A stretch of DNA of 64,000 nucleotides from positions 88,882 through 152,881 of the forward strand of contig DF237131.1 of the NCBI GenBank assembly GCA_000708835.1. The letters are read 5' to 3'. Source of the DNA: Klebsormidium nitens. Lineage: Eukaryota > Streptophyta > Klebsormidiophyceae > Klebsormidiales > Klebsormidiaceae. The first letter of the stretch is position 1; each line of letters opens with the position of its first letter. The notes beneath the pieces were generated by a model. The model was given only the letters and a program-made list of their open reading frames with translations, ran no database searches and was not told the origin of the DNA. Both the position numbers and the translations under genes were made by a program. This document shows positions 23,201-33,833 of this stretch, piece by piece.

Positions 23201-24562
23201 GTGGCATCTTTTGAGTCTGGACGTGAGGCGCAGCCTACAGAAGCTTCCGATGCTCCGCAGCAGGTCCATTTCAGCCTGGCTCTGATGGTCTGTGATCTGG
23301 AACTGAAAAGGATGCCTGTCTCAAAAACCTCTGCATCATCTGCAATCGAATCAGAAGAAATAGCGAGAGCGTCTGCCTGATGCCGCAAGCTGCTCCCTTT
23401 GGAGTCAGCTTCGTTGTTTGGATCTTGGCTAAATCTTCGTTGCAATGTAACAGAGCTTCCATCGCATCCATCCTCCAGATTCTCTTTCAGCTCAAGTACT
23501 CCCAAGTGCACTCGTCCAAGCTTCGATCTGCTGTGATTGCAAGGACTGTAAGTAAAAGCTGCTGGAGCGTTGAGATCAGTCCGATTTGGAAACCCTTTCT
23601 GGCCACAGCAGTTGCTGAAGAAGTAGGAGGTCTGGAAATCTCTGACACTGGTGACCTTCTGAGGAATGAAGTCATGATCATGTGGAGCGTCCTTGATGGT
23701 CCTTCCTGTAAGACACATACATACTTCAGTGTTGATTGCCGATTGAGACTTTTTGGATGAACTTGACCAGCTGAACAAGCCACGCTTGCATTCGACACAC
23801 AAATTGATCCGAGGAGATTCTCACACAGATCCATCAAAAGCTTTACAACAACGCAAATTCAAAATCACCGTTCAGTAGACAGTGTGAACAATGTTAATTC
23901 CTCAGATCATTTTCTGAAGGTGAAGAAAGCCACAGTCTGTCCAGTCTGTCAGCAGAATAACTCTTTTGTAGGTACTTCAAAATTCTACATAAGTTTGGGA
24001 ACAAAAAGAATATGTTGATCAGAGCTAGAAAACCTGGCATGATTAAAATCACGGAGCAAGATGTAGTTGGAAGCTAACGTCGAAATCCACGTGCTCGCAA
24101 TAGATTCCCGGATCATTGTCAGATCATTTTCATGGGTGCTGATTTGATGAAATCCTTTCGCAGGGAAGCAGCTGTTTGATGATATCACTTCTGAAAAGTA
24201 ATCAGCTGAAAGTGCTTCTATATTGAGTTTTCCGTTCAATTTGTCGCTGATGCTTCATATAAGGTCCTCAAAAGTAACAAGATTTGCTCACGCAAAATCA
24301 GGCTAGAACAGTGCTAAAAGACAACTGAACAAATCTCGCCTGCGATGGTCCAAACATGGAGATCTGAACGGTGAGTACCTGTGTGGTAGTATCGGGAAGG
24401 CTTTCGGACCCCAGAGCCCGAGGAATCCCTCCTCATGCACTTTTCCAGGCCTGACCCTTCGTTCTTCTGAGGATGCTTCCACAGTCTGATCTCCGACCTC
24501 AAACCATCTCCTGTGAGCTGCAGCTTCTCCATGACGCCAACCTTTGCTCCCTTGATCATCAT
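20274..24562 (-). CDS. Uncharacterised protein A of a divergent paralogue pair, five exons
   Basis: Exons are 24562-24379, 23705-22655, 22412-22334, 21986-21738 and 21362-20274. Every junction is GT/AG and in phase (1, 2, 0, 0), giving 883 aa if the ATG at 24562 is used; the same frame is open up to 24739, so an upstream start or exon is possible. Exon 1 ends S-R-Y-Y-H-T, and exon 2 opens with a block containing H-D-H-D-F, then S-N-C-C-G-Q-K-G-F-P-N-R, then F-T-Y-S-P-C-N-H-S-R. The same block, at the same intron phase, opens exon 2 of gene B on the other strand. The middle (exons 2-4) is mostly helical and repeat-like; the last exon begins helical and ends in a long acidic, Pro/Ser-rich tail. 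No catalytic motif is recognised. The conserved Cys and His could bind metal (inference). The family is unknown to me. Confidence 0.7.
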
Positions 24563-25396
24563 GCACGGACACCTCCGTCCTGCCTCTTCAAAACGCTCTG
24601 ATCCGCCTGCCTCCCGCCCAGCACTCTCTTCCCTCCCTCCCAAATTTTTGGATCTTGCTGATCTTTGCGCAGCTTGGGAATCATCAGTGCATCTCAAAGT
24701 TTTGTTCAGATCATCCAAATAGCAAGTATGCGCTATCAAACTTCGTGGCCGTCGGATGAGTTACAATGATCAAATCCGGACCGTCGATTGTCACACCTTC
24801 GATTCTCCACCGCTCGATCGAGCCCTGATGGTCTAGCCTGGCATTGCATCGTCATCAAGTTATCCTTGTGATTTTTCGGAGATGTCGAGAGGCAAGTCGT
24901 GCTTTGTGCTTTGAAAGCGAAAGATGGACGAATCAATTTGCAGAGTACAAAGGTTTGGCCATGGCCTCTGCAAGGGCTGCGCTTAGTGTAGGCAGCTTTG
25001 GCAGATCCGATTGAGGCGCAAGACCGCTTGGTATCCAAGGTCAACAGCATGATTCCCCTGGCATGCATCGAAAAGACGGGAGGTTTTTGCACTCCTTGTG
25101 TTAGGGTAAAGATTGGAGAGGTTGGGAATGGAAGAATCTCTTTACAGAAGATACGTGACAGAGGCTTAATTCATCAGTCGATCGGCAGAAAAGGTGCATC
25201 GGTGTGTTGATACGAAAATGCTGAGGAAAAAAGCGTTCATTCAGATGCTTGAGCTTGCCAGGGTACAAAGTTATGAGACGGATCAGATTGAGTGATCGGA
25301 AGTCTTTTTGTGAACACGGAGGCATCGTGGCTCTCAGTTCGGTTGGAGAACGCGCATAGAATTCTTGACGTAGGGAGAGGGGAATTGGATTCAGCG
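24563..25396. promoter_or_regulatory. Intergenic region between head-to-head paralogues, presumed bidirectional promoter
   Basis: About 830 bp separate the chosen start codons of genes A and B, which are transcribed away from each other. No TATA box or known motif is clear. Part of it may be 5' untranslated or coding sequence, because both start codons are uncertain. Co-regulation of the pair is inference from the layout. Confidence 0.4.
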
Positions 25397-28300
25397 ATGG
25401 AGTTCAGTGAAGCCACTCTCAGAAGACGCGAGAAGAAGCATTTGAAACAACTAGGAGTTGCCCTAGACGTAGGTGAGTCTCGAAGCACAAGGTCAGAGAT
25501 GATTGCATCCAAGCCAGAATCAAAGCAAGGAAAGGTAAAGAAAACGACGGCGAACGGTGTTTCTCCAGAATCTGAGAGCAAGGCTGCAGCTGAAAAGCCA
25601 CAAGCCAAGTGCATGGAACAACAGCTGAGTCTTCTGCCGATCGATAAACACGGAAAAGAAACCCTAGGAGCTCTGCATGGTGGAAAGGGCGACCGCAAGG
25701 CGAAGCAAGCTTCTGGCACGGTCAGCTCAGTGGTCAAAGCGCCAGATGCGAGAAGAAGCGGGAAGGTCTTTGAGAGTCAGATAGTCCAGGAGGGTAGCAG
25801 GCAGCAGGAAAAGAAGGCTTTGCAGCTGAATGTCAAAGAGTCGAAGAAAGGTTCAAAAGTGACATCAGAAGCCATAAGATCTGCAAAATCCGCCAAGCAC
25901 ATCACTGAGCAAGCCAAGAAACAGAAGGAAAAGGTATGCACGATCCGCCAAGACGAGAATACTGAGGCGGTAAGGGCGGCGCAAGAGGGCAAAGAAGCCG
26001 CTGAGCTCTATGTCAAGTCCCAGGAGAGGCAGCTTGCAGGAGAACCTAGCCGCAAGGGCAAAGGCAAGAAGAAGCAGAGGAAGATGTCTTCTCATTCGAT
26101 GGAAGAAAAACCCGAAGAAGATGCGGGCAAGGATCTGAGCAGTCGAAGGACCCTAGAAAGTGCTCTGATGTCGAGTGCAGCCCCCTCATTCACCTCCGCA
26201 ATCCGGCTGGCAAAAAAGGGAAAGCTACAATCAAGCACGATCGGATACTTCTACAAAGGTGAGATTCTGAGCTTGAGCACATTCGATTAGGTAGTAGTCT
26301 CTTGCGCACTTCACATGGTAAAGCTTGATAATTGGGCTGGCTGAAGCAGTGATGCAACAAGCCATAAGCAGGGCTGCAGCTCATTGGCTGACGTGGATCT
26401 TATGAGATTAGAAGACCGAAATGGTTACAATCCTGGAGATAGAGAAAGGTGCATCAGAATTCCGGTCAGCGGCGAAGTTGAGACTTATTTCAGATGAGTT
26501 CGAGCATCCGAACATTGTCTGCCCGTCATGTAAATCCTCGTTTGCAAGTAATCCTGGCCCATTGGAGAGACTAAGAGGGCCATCAGAGCAGGCTTTAAGA
26601 ACGAGAAATGAATAAACTGTCTTCCTTCCAGTACAGACACCTAGGCTGGACTGAGGAGTAGTTTTAAAGTTCAAAAGAAGTGCGCTTGAAGATTGGTTGA
26701 ACAACTATATCAAGCAACTCTTTCGAATCACAGCAATACAGGCAAGGCACAGAGCACGTCCAAATATAAATACTGTGCCTCTCTTCAGTAAACCTTCAAT
26801 AGATTCTGGGAATCGGCAACGTACATTATCGAGATGAAAATTCGACATTAAATGGAATTGAAAGTGATCAGCCAGCCCCTTGATCTTTGTGCAGGGAAGA
26901 GCCTCGCTGAAGAACCCTGCAGCCACGATTTCGTGGCAGAAAAGTTCTTCGAGGGAAGCCTTTCGACGGGGCACACGGTCTACGTCTTCGCCAACTGCTG
27001 CGGACAGCTCGGATGGCCGCCACGTGGCAAGGATGCGGACTCCGGACCATTCACCTACAAGCCTTGCGACCATAGCCGCTCTCTTCCCACGTTCGCTTAC
27101 CACCCCGGTCACCTGCTTCCCAACCCTGCAGACCCTGGCTGTCGCCATGGTGGACACTGGCGCGGCCTGGCTGTGCGCGAGAGCGCGCCCGCGCGCTTGT
27201 GGAGCTGCTGCTTGCGGCCGCTCGGCGCGCCCGGCTGCGCGCGTCGCACGGACCTGTTTTTAGAGCGCCTGATCGAGAAGCGGCAGTTCCGCCCAGCAGG
27301 CGACGACGTGCCCCCCACCGACGAGATCTTCGAGTGCGCGGCGTATCTGACGCTCCTGGAGGCGACACGTGGCGACTCGTCCACCGCAGATTGGGCAAAG
27401 ACGGTCGTGCACGGCGTGGATGAGTGCTCAGAGATCGACTGGGAGGAAGGGCGGGAGCTGCTGAGACGAGTGCTCGCGGAGAAGGAGGCGGGGGGGCTGT
27501 CGGAAGACTTCTGGGTTCGCCTCGATATGCGGCTCAGAATGTGGGGCTGCAGGGCGGATCTGGCAGCGCTCGAGGCGGGGAGTCTCTTGCAGCTGTACCG
27601 GATCTCTGTCCTTCTTTCCAAGCACGACCGGCGACGCGCGGCCGCGCTGATGAAAGGGATGGAAGACGAAGGCGCGGCCGGCGAGCGCCCGGAGGCGCGC
27701 GCGTGCGCGCCCGAGAGCGGCGCGCCCTCGTGGTGCGTGTGCGGGGCGATCGAGGGGGATCCGAACGAGGAAAGGGAATTTCTGGAGAAGAGCGTGAAGG
27801 AGATCGAGAAGAGTTTGGACGGGGACGCGAGCACGATTCGAGAGCTAGAGCCCGATGAAGACACGCTTAAGGTGCTGGAAAGCCTGCAAGAGATTTGGAA
27901 GACGCTGAAGGGATCCCGCGACAAGAAGAAGATGGCGTGGCAGCACAAGATGATGATGCGGCGGAAGATCTGCCACCTGGTGGAGTGCAGGCAGAATTCG
28001 GTTGAAGCAATGGTAAGGCACCGCTTCTTTTCGAGGGAAAGCCTAAGCTACGACGACGGATAAGTATCAGCCGGTTTTTGCTTTGCGCTCTTCACTTTGC
28101 TTATTCAGGTAACTCTTTGTTTCTAAATTATCGCAGTCCTTTTTGGGAATACTGAGGAGCAGATTACGCCGCTAAATGATTTGTGAATCCGTCAATCACC
28201 ATAGAAGGTCTGTTAAAGGCCTTTGCGCGTCGGACTTCCCCGTATCAACTTATATCGTCCCTAAAAGGGTGGGAAGAAAGGGCCTAAGTCGATTCGACCA

Positions 28301-31300
28301 GTCGAGATTTTGACGAGGCTGAATCACTTATAAAGAATGGATAAACATCTCAAAACCTAAAAGTGAACCTTGACTCTCCGCTTTTCTTTCAAAAAGATGT
28401 TCACATTCTGATTCGGCAGGAATTTTCAATTCTGCTCTCAAAGCGAAAAGGCCCATAGAAACGAACCCTCTACTGTACAAACCATATACTTCTCTTCACT
28501 GCTCTTTCTTTTCGAGGATTGAGCCGCCACATGCTTATTGCAGGGCTGCGAAGTGCGCTGCCTCCCCGCGTACGAACGCCCCACCGACGACTCGGCCAAA
28601 GAAACGGTGGTCGAACCCGACTTCGAGCCGCTGCTGGATTACCTCGTACTTCACGAGTACCTTGCAAGCTTGAGCACGTTGCCGGAAGCAACGAGCTTTT
28701 GTGAGGAGATGGCAACTCTCACGGCGGTCGCTGAACAGATGGAGTCGGAGGAGCTGGCCCAGATCATGCAGCCGTTGGAAGCGATGGCGCTGGCGGGCGA
28801 TGCTAAGGCTGAAGAAGTGAGGATTCTCAAAAGCTACCTCGCAACTGACATTTGAAAGCACTGTCTATTGGCTGTCTTGGCGTACTGCGGGGGCCATACT
28901 CTCAGACTCGTCAATTAATTGCACGCCCTGTCTGTGGCGATTCTTTGAGTACGCTGATAGGATCCCACCGATGAAAGACAGATCTGCCGGCTTAGGATGA
29001 ATTTCCACCATAAGAGGAAAAGAGGCTCCTGTAACGCCCTTTATTGCGTGAGATTCGCACCCCTATTTCAAACGAGAATCAGGAGCTTTGTGCTTGATCA
29101 AATTCAGAGCCGACTACAATCCTAAGACATCGTGGCTGTTGATTTGAAAATTTCATTTCAAAGCGTCGCTCCCCTTTCATCCGCAGATTTCGGATCATCT
29201 TTACCGGCACGGCATCCAGGGCCTCGCCTCCCTCGCGACGCTGTCGCACTTCTACGGCCACCAGCGCTTCGCCAACGACCCGCGCGTCGCGGCCGCGTTG
29301 AACCTGATCGGCGCCCAGCTGGACACGTGGACGTTCGTGCAGCGGGGCTCTCTCAGGCTGCTCGCGGCCGCCGCGCGCGGCGCGCCCGACGCGCGGCTTC
29401 GGCTCTTTGCGAGCGTGTTCGCGGGCGCGCCCTTCGAGGAGAGCGTGCGCGCGCTGCGCGGAGTATGGCGCGCGCTCCAGCTGGCGTCGGACGAGCTGTC
29501 GCCGCAGGTTATGTGCACGATTGTGCTTTTGGGGGAGGATTGGAATCTGGAAGGGGTCGCAGAAGTGTTGCTCAGAAAAGGCGAGGGATCGGAAGCGAGT
29601 GAAGAAGAGGAGCCGGAAGAAAGAGTTCAGGCGATGGGGCGCGGAAAGGAGCTGCCGGAAGACGGAAGACGGACGGAAGGCGGGGCGGGTACGGCGCAAA
29701 ATGCTCCGGTGAAAGCTTCTATCTCAGCCGAACATGCGGGAGGACCGTCCAACCCGATCAAGCGCAGTGAAGGTTCCGCTCTAGACTCCAGCGCGGAAAC
29801 GGAACGCTCGTCAACGGAAGGGCAACACGGACGCGCCGCGGAAAGACCGGAAAGCGTACCCCGCGCCGCGGCCGGCGAGGAGGGTTTAGGAGCGCTTTGG
29901 GAATTCAGCGACTCTGACATTGTCCAACTCCGGCTACTGACAGAAGTTTCCAACTTTGAACCGGTCGGAGCAATGGAGGAGGCAGTATGGGAGAAGCTGA
30001 AGAAGACGGCCTCGGGTTGGACCGAAAAGATGCTGGAAGAGATTTTCCACTTCTGCGGCCTTGTAGGACTCAAGAACGTGGTGAGTTGCTGAGATGGTGG
30101 CTTCAACCTTGTCGGAGAAGGGTTGAGCGATCTAGAAGCTTGGAAATGTTCAGAAGTGAGAAAACCTAAAAATTTTAACTTCTTCTATATGGGCGGCGCG
30201 TCCAGCAGAGTGTAATACGCACCGCTTGAAGTAGCAGGCTTAAGAGGCGCAAAAGCTCTAAGGGGTTCAAATAGCTGCACGAACCGACTCCTGTCCGTTT
30301 GAGTTTCTGAAAAGGTCTGTGAGGTAGGGAATCGCTCCACCAGACCACACAGAAACTGAAAAGCTGAAGATTTGATTTGAGGTCAGCTTCGATCCAATTG
30401 CTCTTCTTCAACGTCTCCTCAGACCCAAGGATGTCGATTCTCGGCGAATCCCGGTCCGTGCGTTCGATTCTTCAAGTTCAGTTCGACAGCAAGGGAAGAT
30501 AACCAGTGCTAACCAGCGCGTTCTGCAATCCGCAGAGCTTCTCGAGGGTCGCCGAGTACGTGCAAAGCGCCGGCGCGCGACTGAAGGAGGACGGCCACCC
30601 GACCCACCTGTCACTCCTCGAGCGCGCGGAGCGCATGTGGCTGGCCGCGCGCGCGCACGCGCGCGGGGGCAGTCTAGGCGCCGGGCGCACGCTGCGCAGA
30701 TTGTGCGCCGAGTTTCTCAAGAGTCTCGTAGAGGACATCGACGTGGAAGGGGGCGTGGGACCGGGGGAGCCCCCGCACGATGTTTTCATTCTCTTCACCC
30801 TGTTTGCGATGCTGCTTTACGCACGGGAACCCGAGAGTCAAGCGATCTGGCAGCGTATAATGCAGGCCCAGAGGGCCGCAGAACAGTCGGGGGTGTCCGT
30901 TTCGGAGCTCGAGCAGAGAGCGGAAAGGGGGCGGATGGAAGAGCTGAGGGAGGAAGCGGAAAATGAGGGAGAAGAAGAGGAGGAAGTTGGAGAAGATAGT
31001 GAAGTCGAAGCAGAGTCTGGGATTGAGGCGCACGCGGAAATCGAAGCCAAGGGTGAGATTGAAGCTGTCCGGCAAGTCTTCGATAGGGTTCAGTACGGGA
31101 TGGGAGCGGCGGGGTTTGCGGGGCAGAGCCACCTGAGTGAGTCTGACATCAGCAGCAATTACAGCGAGAGCAGCTGGCTAGAGTTCGTCGGCGAGGACGG
31201 CGGAATCCAGAGCCCGACGGAAACGGAAGACGGGGTTGGGGAAACGCCGCAAAGAGACCGGACGGAAACCGAAGGGAATCGCGCATTATTAGAGCAACTT

Positions 31301-31630
31301 GCCGCTCGGGTGGGTGGAAGACGGACGGAGGAACGATTCGGGGAGAGTGTAACAGAGCAGGTTAGAGCTGACGAAGGTGCTTCCAGTACGTCCGTGGCGT
31401 CGCGCTTGGACAGAAGTCTGAATTGTCGAAATGGTGAAGGTCTGAGGGTCCATGAGGCAGGGATTCCGCCAGTTGAATACAGCCTGGAGGATAGCGACGA
31501 AGGCCCTAAAAGCGGTAGTTCTCGTGCATTCTCTTCTAGGAGGTCGCGGCCGGCCATCCGGGTCGGCAGTGTTTGCAAGGAAGGAGGCGGAGCCAATAGT
31601 GTGGTCCTTGACATGGCTTCTCTCGACTAA
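25397..31630 (+). CDS. Uncharacterised protein B of a divergent paralogue pair, five exons
   Basis: Exons are 25397-26258, 26895-28012, 28544-28816, 29187-30080 and 30536-31630. Junctions are GT/AG with phases 1, 0, 0, 0, giving 1413 aa. Residues 1-287 are Lys/Glu-rich and probably disordered, ending I-G-Y-F-Y-K. Exon 2 opens with the block shared with A: C-S-H-D-F, then A-N-C-C-G-Q-L-G-W-P-P-R, then F-T-Y-K-P-C-D-H-S-R. A further shared segment lies later in the exon (L-L-Q-L-Y-R-I-S-V-L-L). Exons 3-5 are rich in Ala/Leu/Arg helices in the style of alpha-helical repeats (for example L-S-H-F-Y-G-H-Q-R-F-A-N-D-P-R), broken by Glu-rich stretches, with an acidic run in exon 5 (E-I-E-A-x-x-E-I-E-A). 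The start ATG was chosen as the first in the frame; an upstream exon cannot be excluded. Coding GC is very high in exons 2 and 4. No enzyme motif is seen; the role is unknown. Confidence 0.7.
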
Positions 31631-33833
31631 CCTAGATTAATCGGCGCAAATAGGAAATTGAAACCGATTAAGGCAAACGATGCCGGATCCGTCTTATTAA
31701 AGATGTGACTTGAGAGCATTTTTGGCGCAATTCAACAGGTGCATGTTTGTTCTCGCCGGCTCTTACTCTGTATTGTGGTCTGTCGTCAGCGCGCGCTAAC
31801 ATGCCTGCGACGGAGCACGCGCAGTTTAGCAGACTTGCATTTTTTATCTAAATTTGAGATATGTTCTGGCAGTCGTCGTGAGCACGCAAAAAAGACGCAA
31901 AACCGATCATATCTCTCTGTTTCAACTGCCTCGAAGCACGTTCGTGTCCGTTGCTTGCTCACTCAGACGGCCCAGACTGGAAGGGGGAGAACTAGACGCA
32001 AAACTGAGTCAGGCTCGATTAACGCTCCAACCAGCCGACTTGACAATTGGTATAACCAGACTCCTTGGCTGACCAGGGCCGGGTGAGTCCGCTTAGCAAA
32101 ACCAAATTGGGCGGACCTAGAAAGCCAATAGTAAGTTTTGTGGACCTGCTTGTCGGAAGTAATCAGACGTCGGCCTGGTTACTTCAACAGACATGTGCGG
32201 GGCAAGTTATCGGCAGTATCCAGCCTGACCCTGGTCACGCGCGGCTTGCAAGGTTGGCTAGGGACGCCGGTTCACTGCCCAATTTTCCTCTACGGATTCC
32301 GGTCTTCTAAGGCAAAGGACCACGCGTTGATCTGAAATGATACAGCGGCCCGCTTCTTTTCCCTATCAGTGAACCCTTTCCTGATGGAAGACCATATATT
32401 CGAGGCTAGTTCTTGTGAGCAGAGCACGCAGACAGACAGATGTTGTTTTACGATGTCGGATCAAGAGTCGACTCCGGCTCTGCAAGTACAATTCCCTAAT
32501 CGTGAATGATGTGCATGCTTGAGTGTCATAACTTAAGGGAGCGACATGAGTGACTCGCTGTTGTACGTTGCAAGCTTTTCCCCCAGTCAGTACGTCGTAC
32601 CCGATTCAAGATCTGGCAGCCTTTCAATTGAACCGCCATATGTAAGCCTTCTGCCGGATATGCACCGAAACGTTATAGTGGCCCCAATACTTAGTCAGAT
32701 CTGATCATGCATGCACTACAGATAGCTCCTGAGTCCGGCCACGCATCATGGGATCACATGCGTGTCCGGGACACATGAGCAGCATCCGCGGTATATGCAG
32801 CCTGCTTTTCGACACCAATATGTCCGTCCCAGGCTGGCCATGCCCGGAAATTCTTACGACCGTTTCGTCCATAATGGCTTGCAGATCCGGAGCACAATGG
32901 CTCGTTGCATCTGGAGTTAGAACAATAACATGATTGGCTATCCCATGACGTGGAAAAGTTCGACAAGGAGGTCACCAGCTTTATATACGGAACGCGGCAT
33001 AATTGTGGTTTCTACAAACTCTGCAGCCAAGGGATAGAGTAAACTTGCACCTCATCGGAAGTTTGTCAGGACGTCTGTTCCCAGCGCATTGTTTACTCTA
33101 AGCTAAGCTACTCCAGCGTCTCTAAACGATCAGGCCTTAAGGTCGAGGCGGTGCCATTATGCGGAGGGACCCTACACGTACACGCTAGACGGGCGGGCCT
33201 GCAGCCCTGCTCCCCAGTGCCTCCTTTTTCCTCCCGGTTAAAATCCATACTGCTAGGCCACCGCCCGACGACCCGCACTCCGCCCCGCTTTAAATGGACG
33301 ACAGCTTTTTTAAGGAGAGCTGCCAGCAGTGCAGCAACTGCAACAAAAGGGACAATAATGAGAGAAACTTGCTGAAATCTACAAGCTCAACCATCTTGCA
33401 AGCCGAACTGTTGTATCTGAGCACTTCGTTCTTCTTTGCCATCGTCGTTCTGAACAGGTAGTGTTACATGCAAGAGCTACTCCGTCTCGTGATACTGCAG
33501 CACGAGCTAGCTTTCGAGCTGGTCGGGTCAACCACGACAAAAAAAAGCCGCTCAGCACCTTTCTTCAGATTTCTGCTTCCCAAGCTTGCTCTAACAAATT
33601 CAGGTGCAAGTGGCTTTAACTTCGTCATCTGACGCAGAAGAGCAACTTTGTTAGTGGGGCTAGCGCCCCCCATATATTGCACTTTCGGAGGGGAGTGATT
33701 TTATTGAGGGTAGGATGCAGAAACGAGGGTATTTGGGAGCGCCTCCTTTGCGGATCCTCCGAATAACACAAGCCCTTTGAAACGCTGCTGAAGGCATTTT
33801 TGCGTAGCCAACTCTTCCCTGGCCACCGACATC
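31631..33833. other. Intergenic, no gene seen
   Basis: This sits between the convergent 3' ends of gene B (+) and the Roco gene (-). Only short frames with no motif occur. The part nearest 33834 is probably the Roco 3' untranslated region. No repeat or RNA gene is recognised. Confidence 0.45.

Noticed and set aside
27109-27948. 279-codon minus-strand frame
   Set aside because: Shadow of exon 2 of gene B, which shares a conserved block with gene A.
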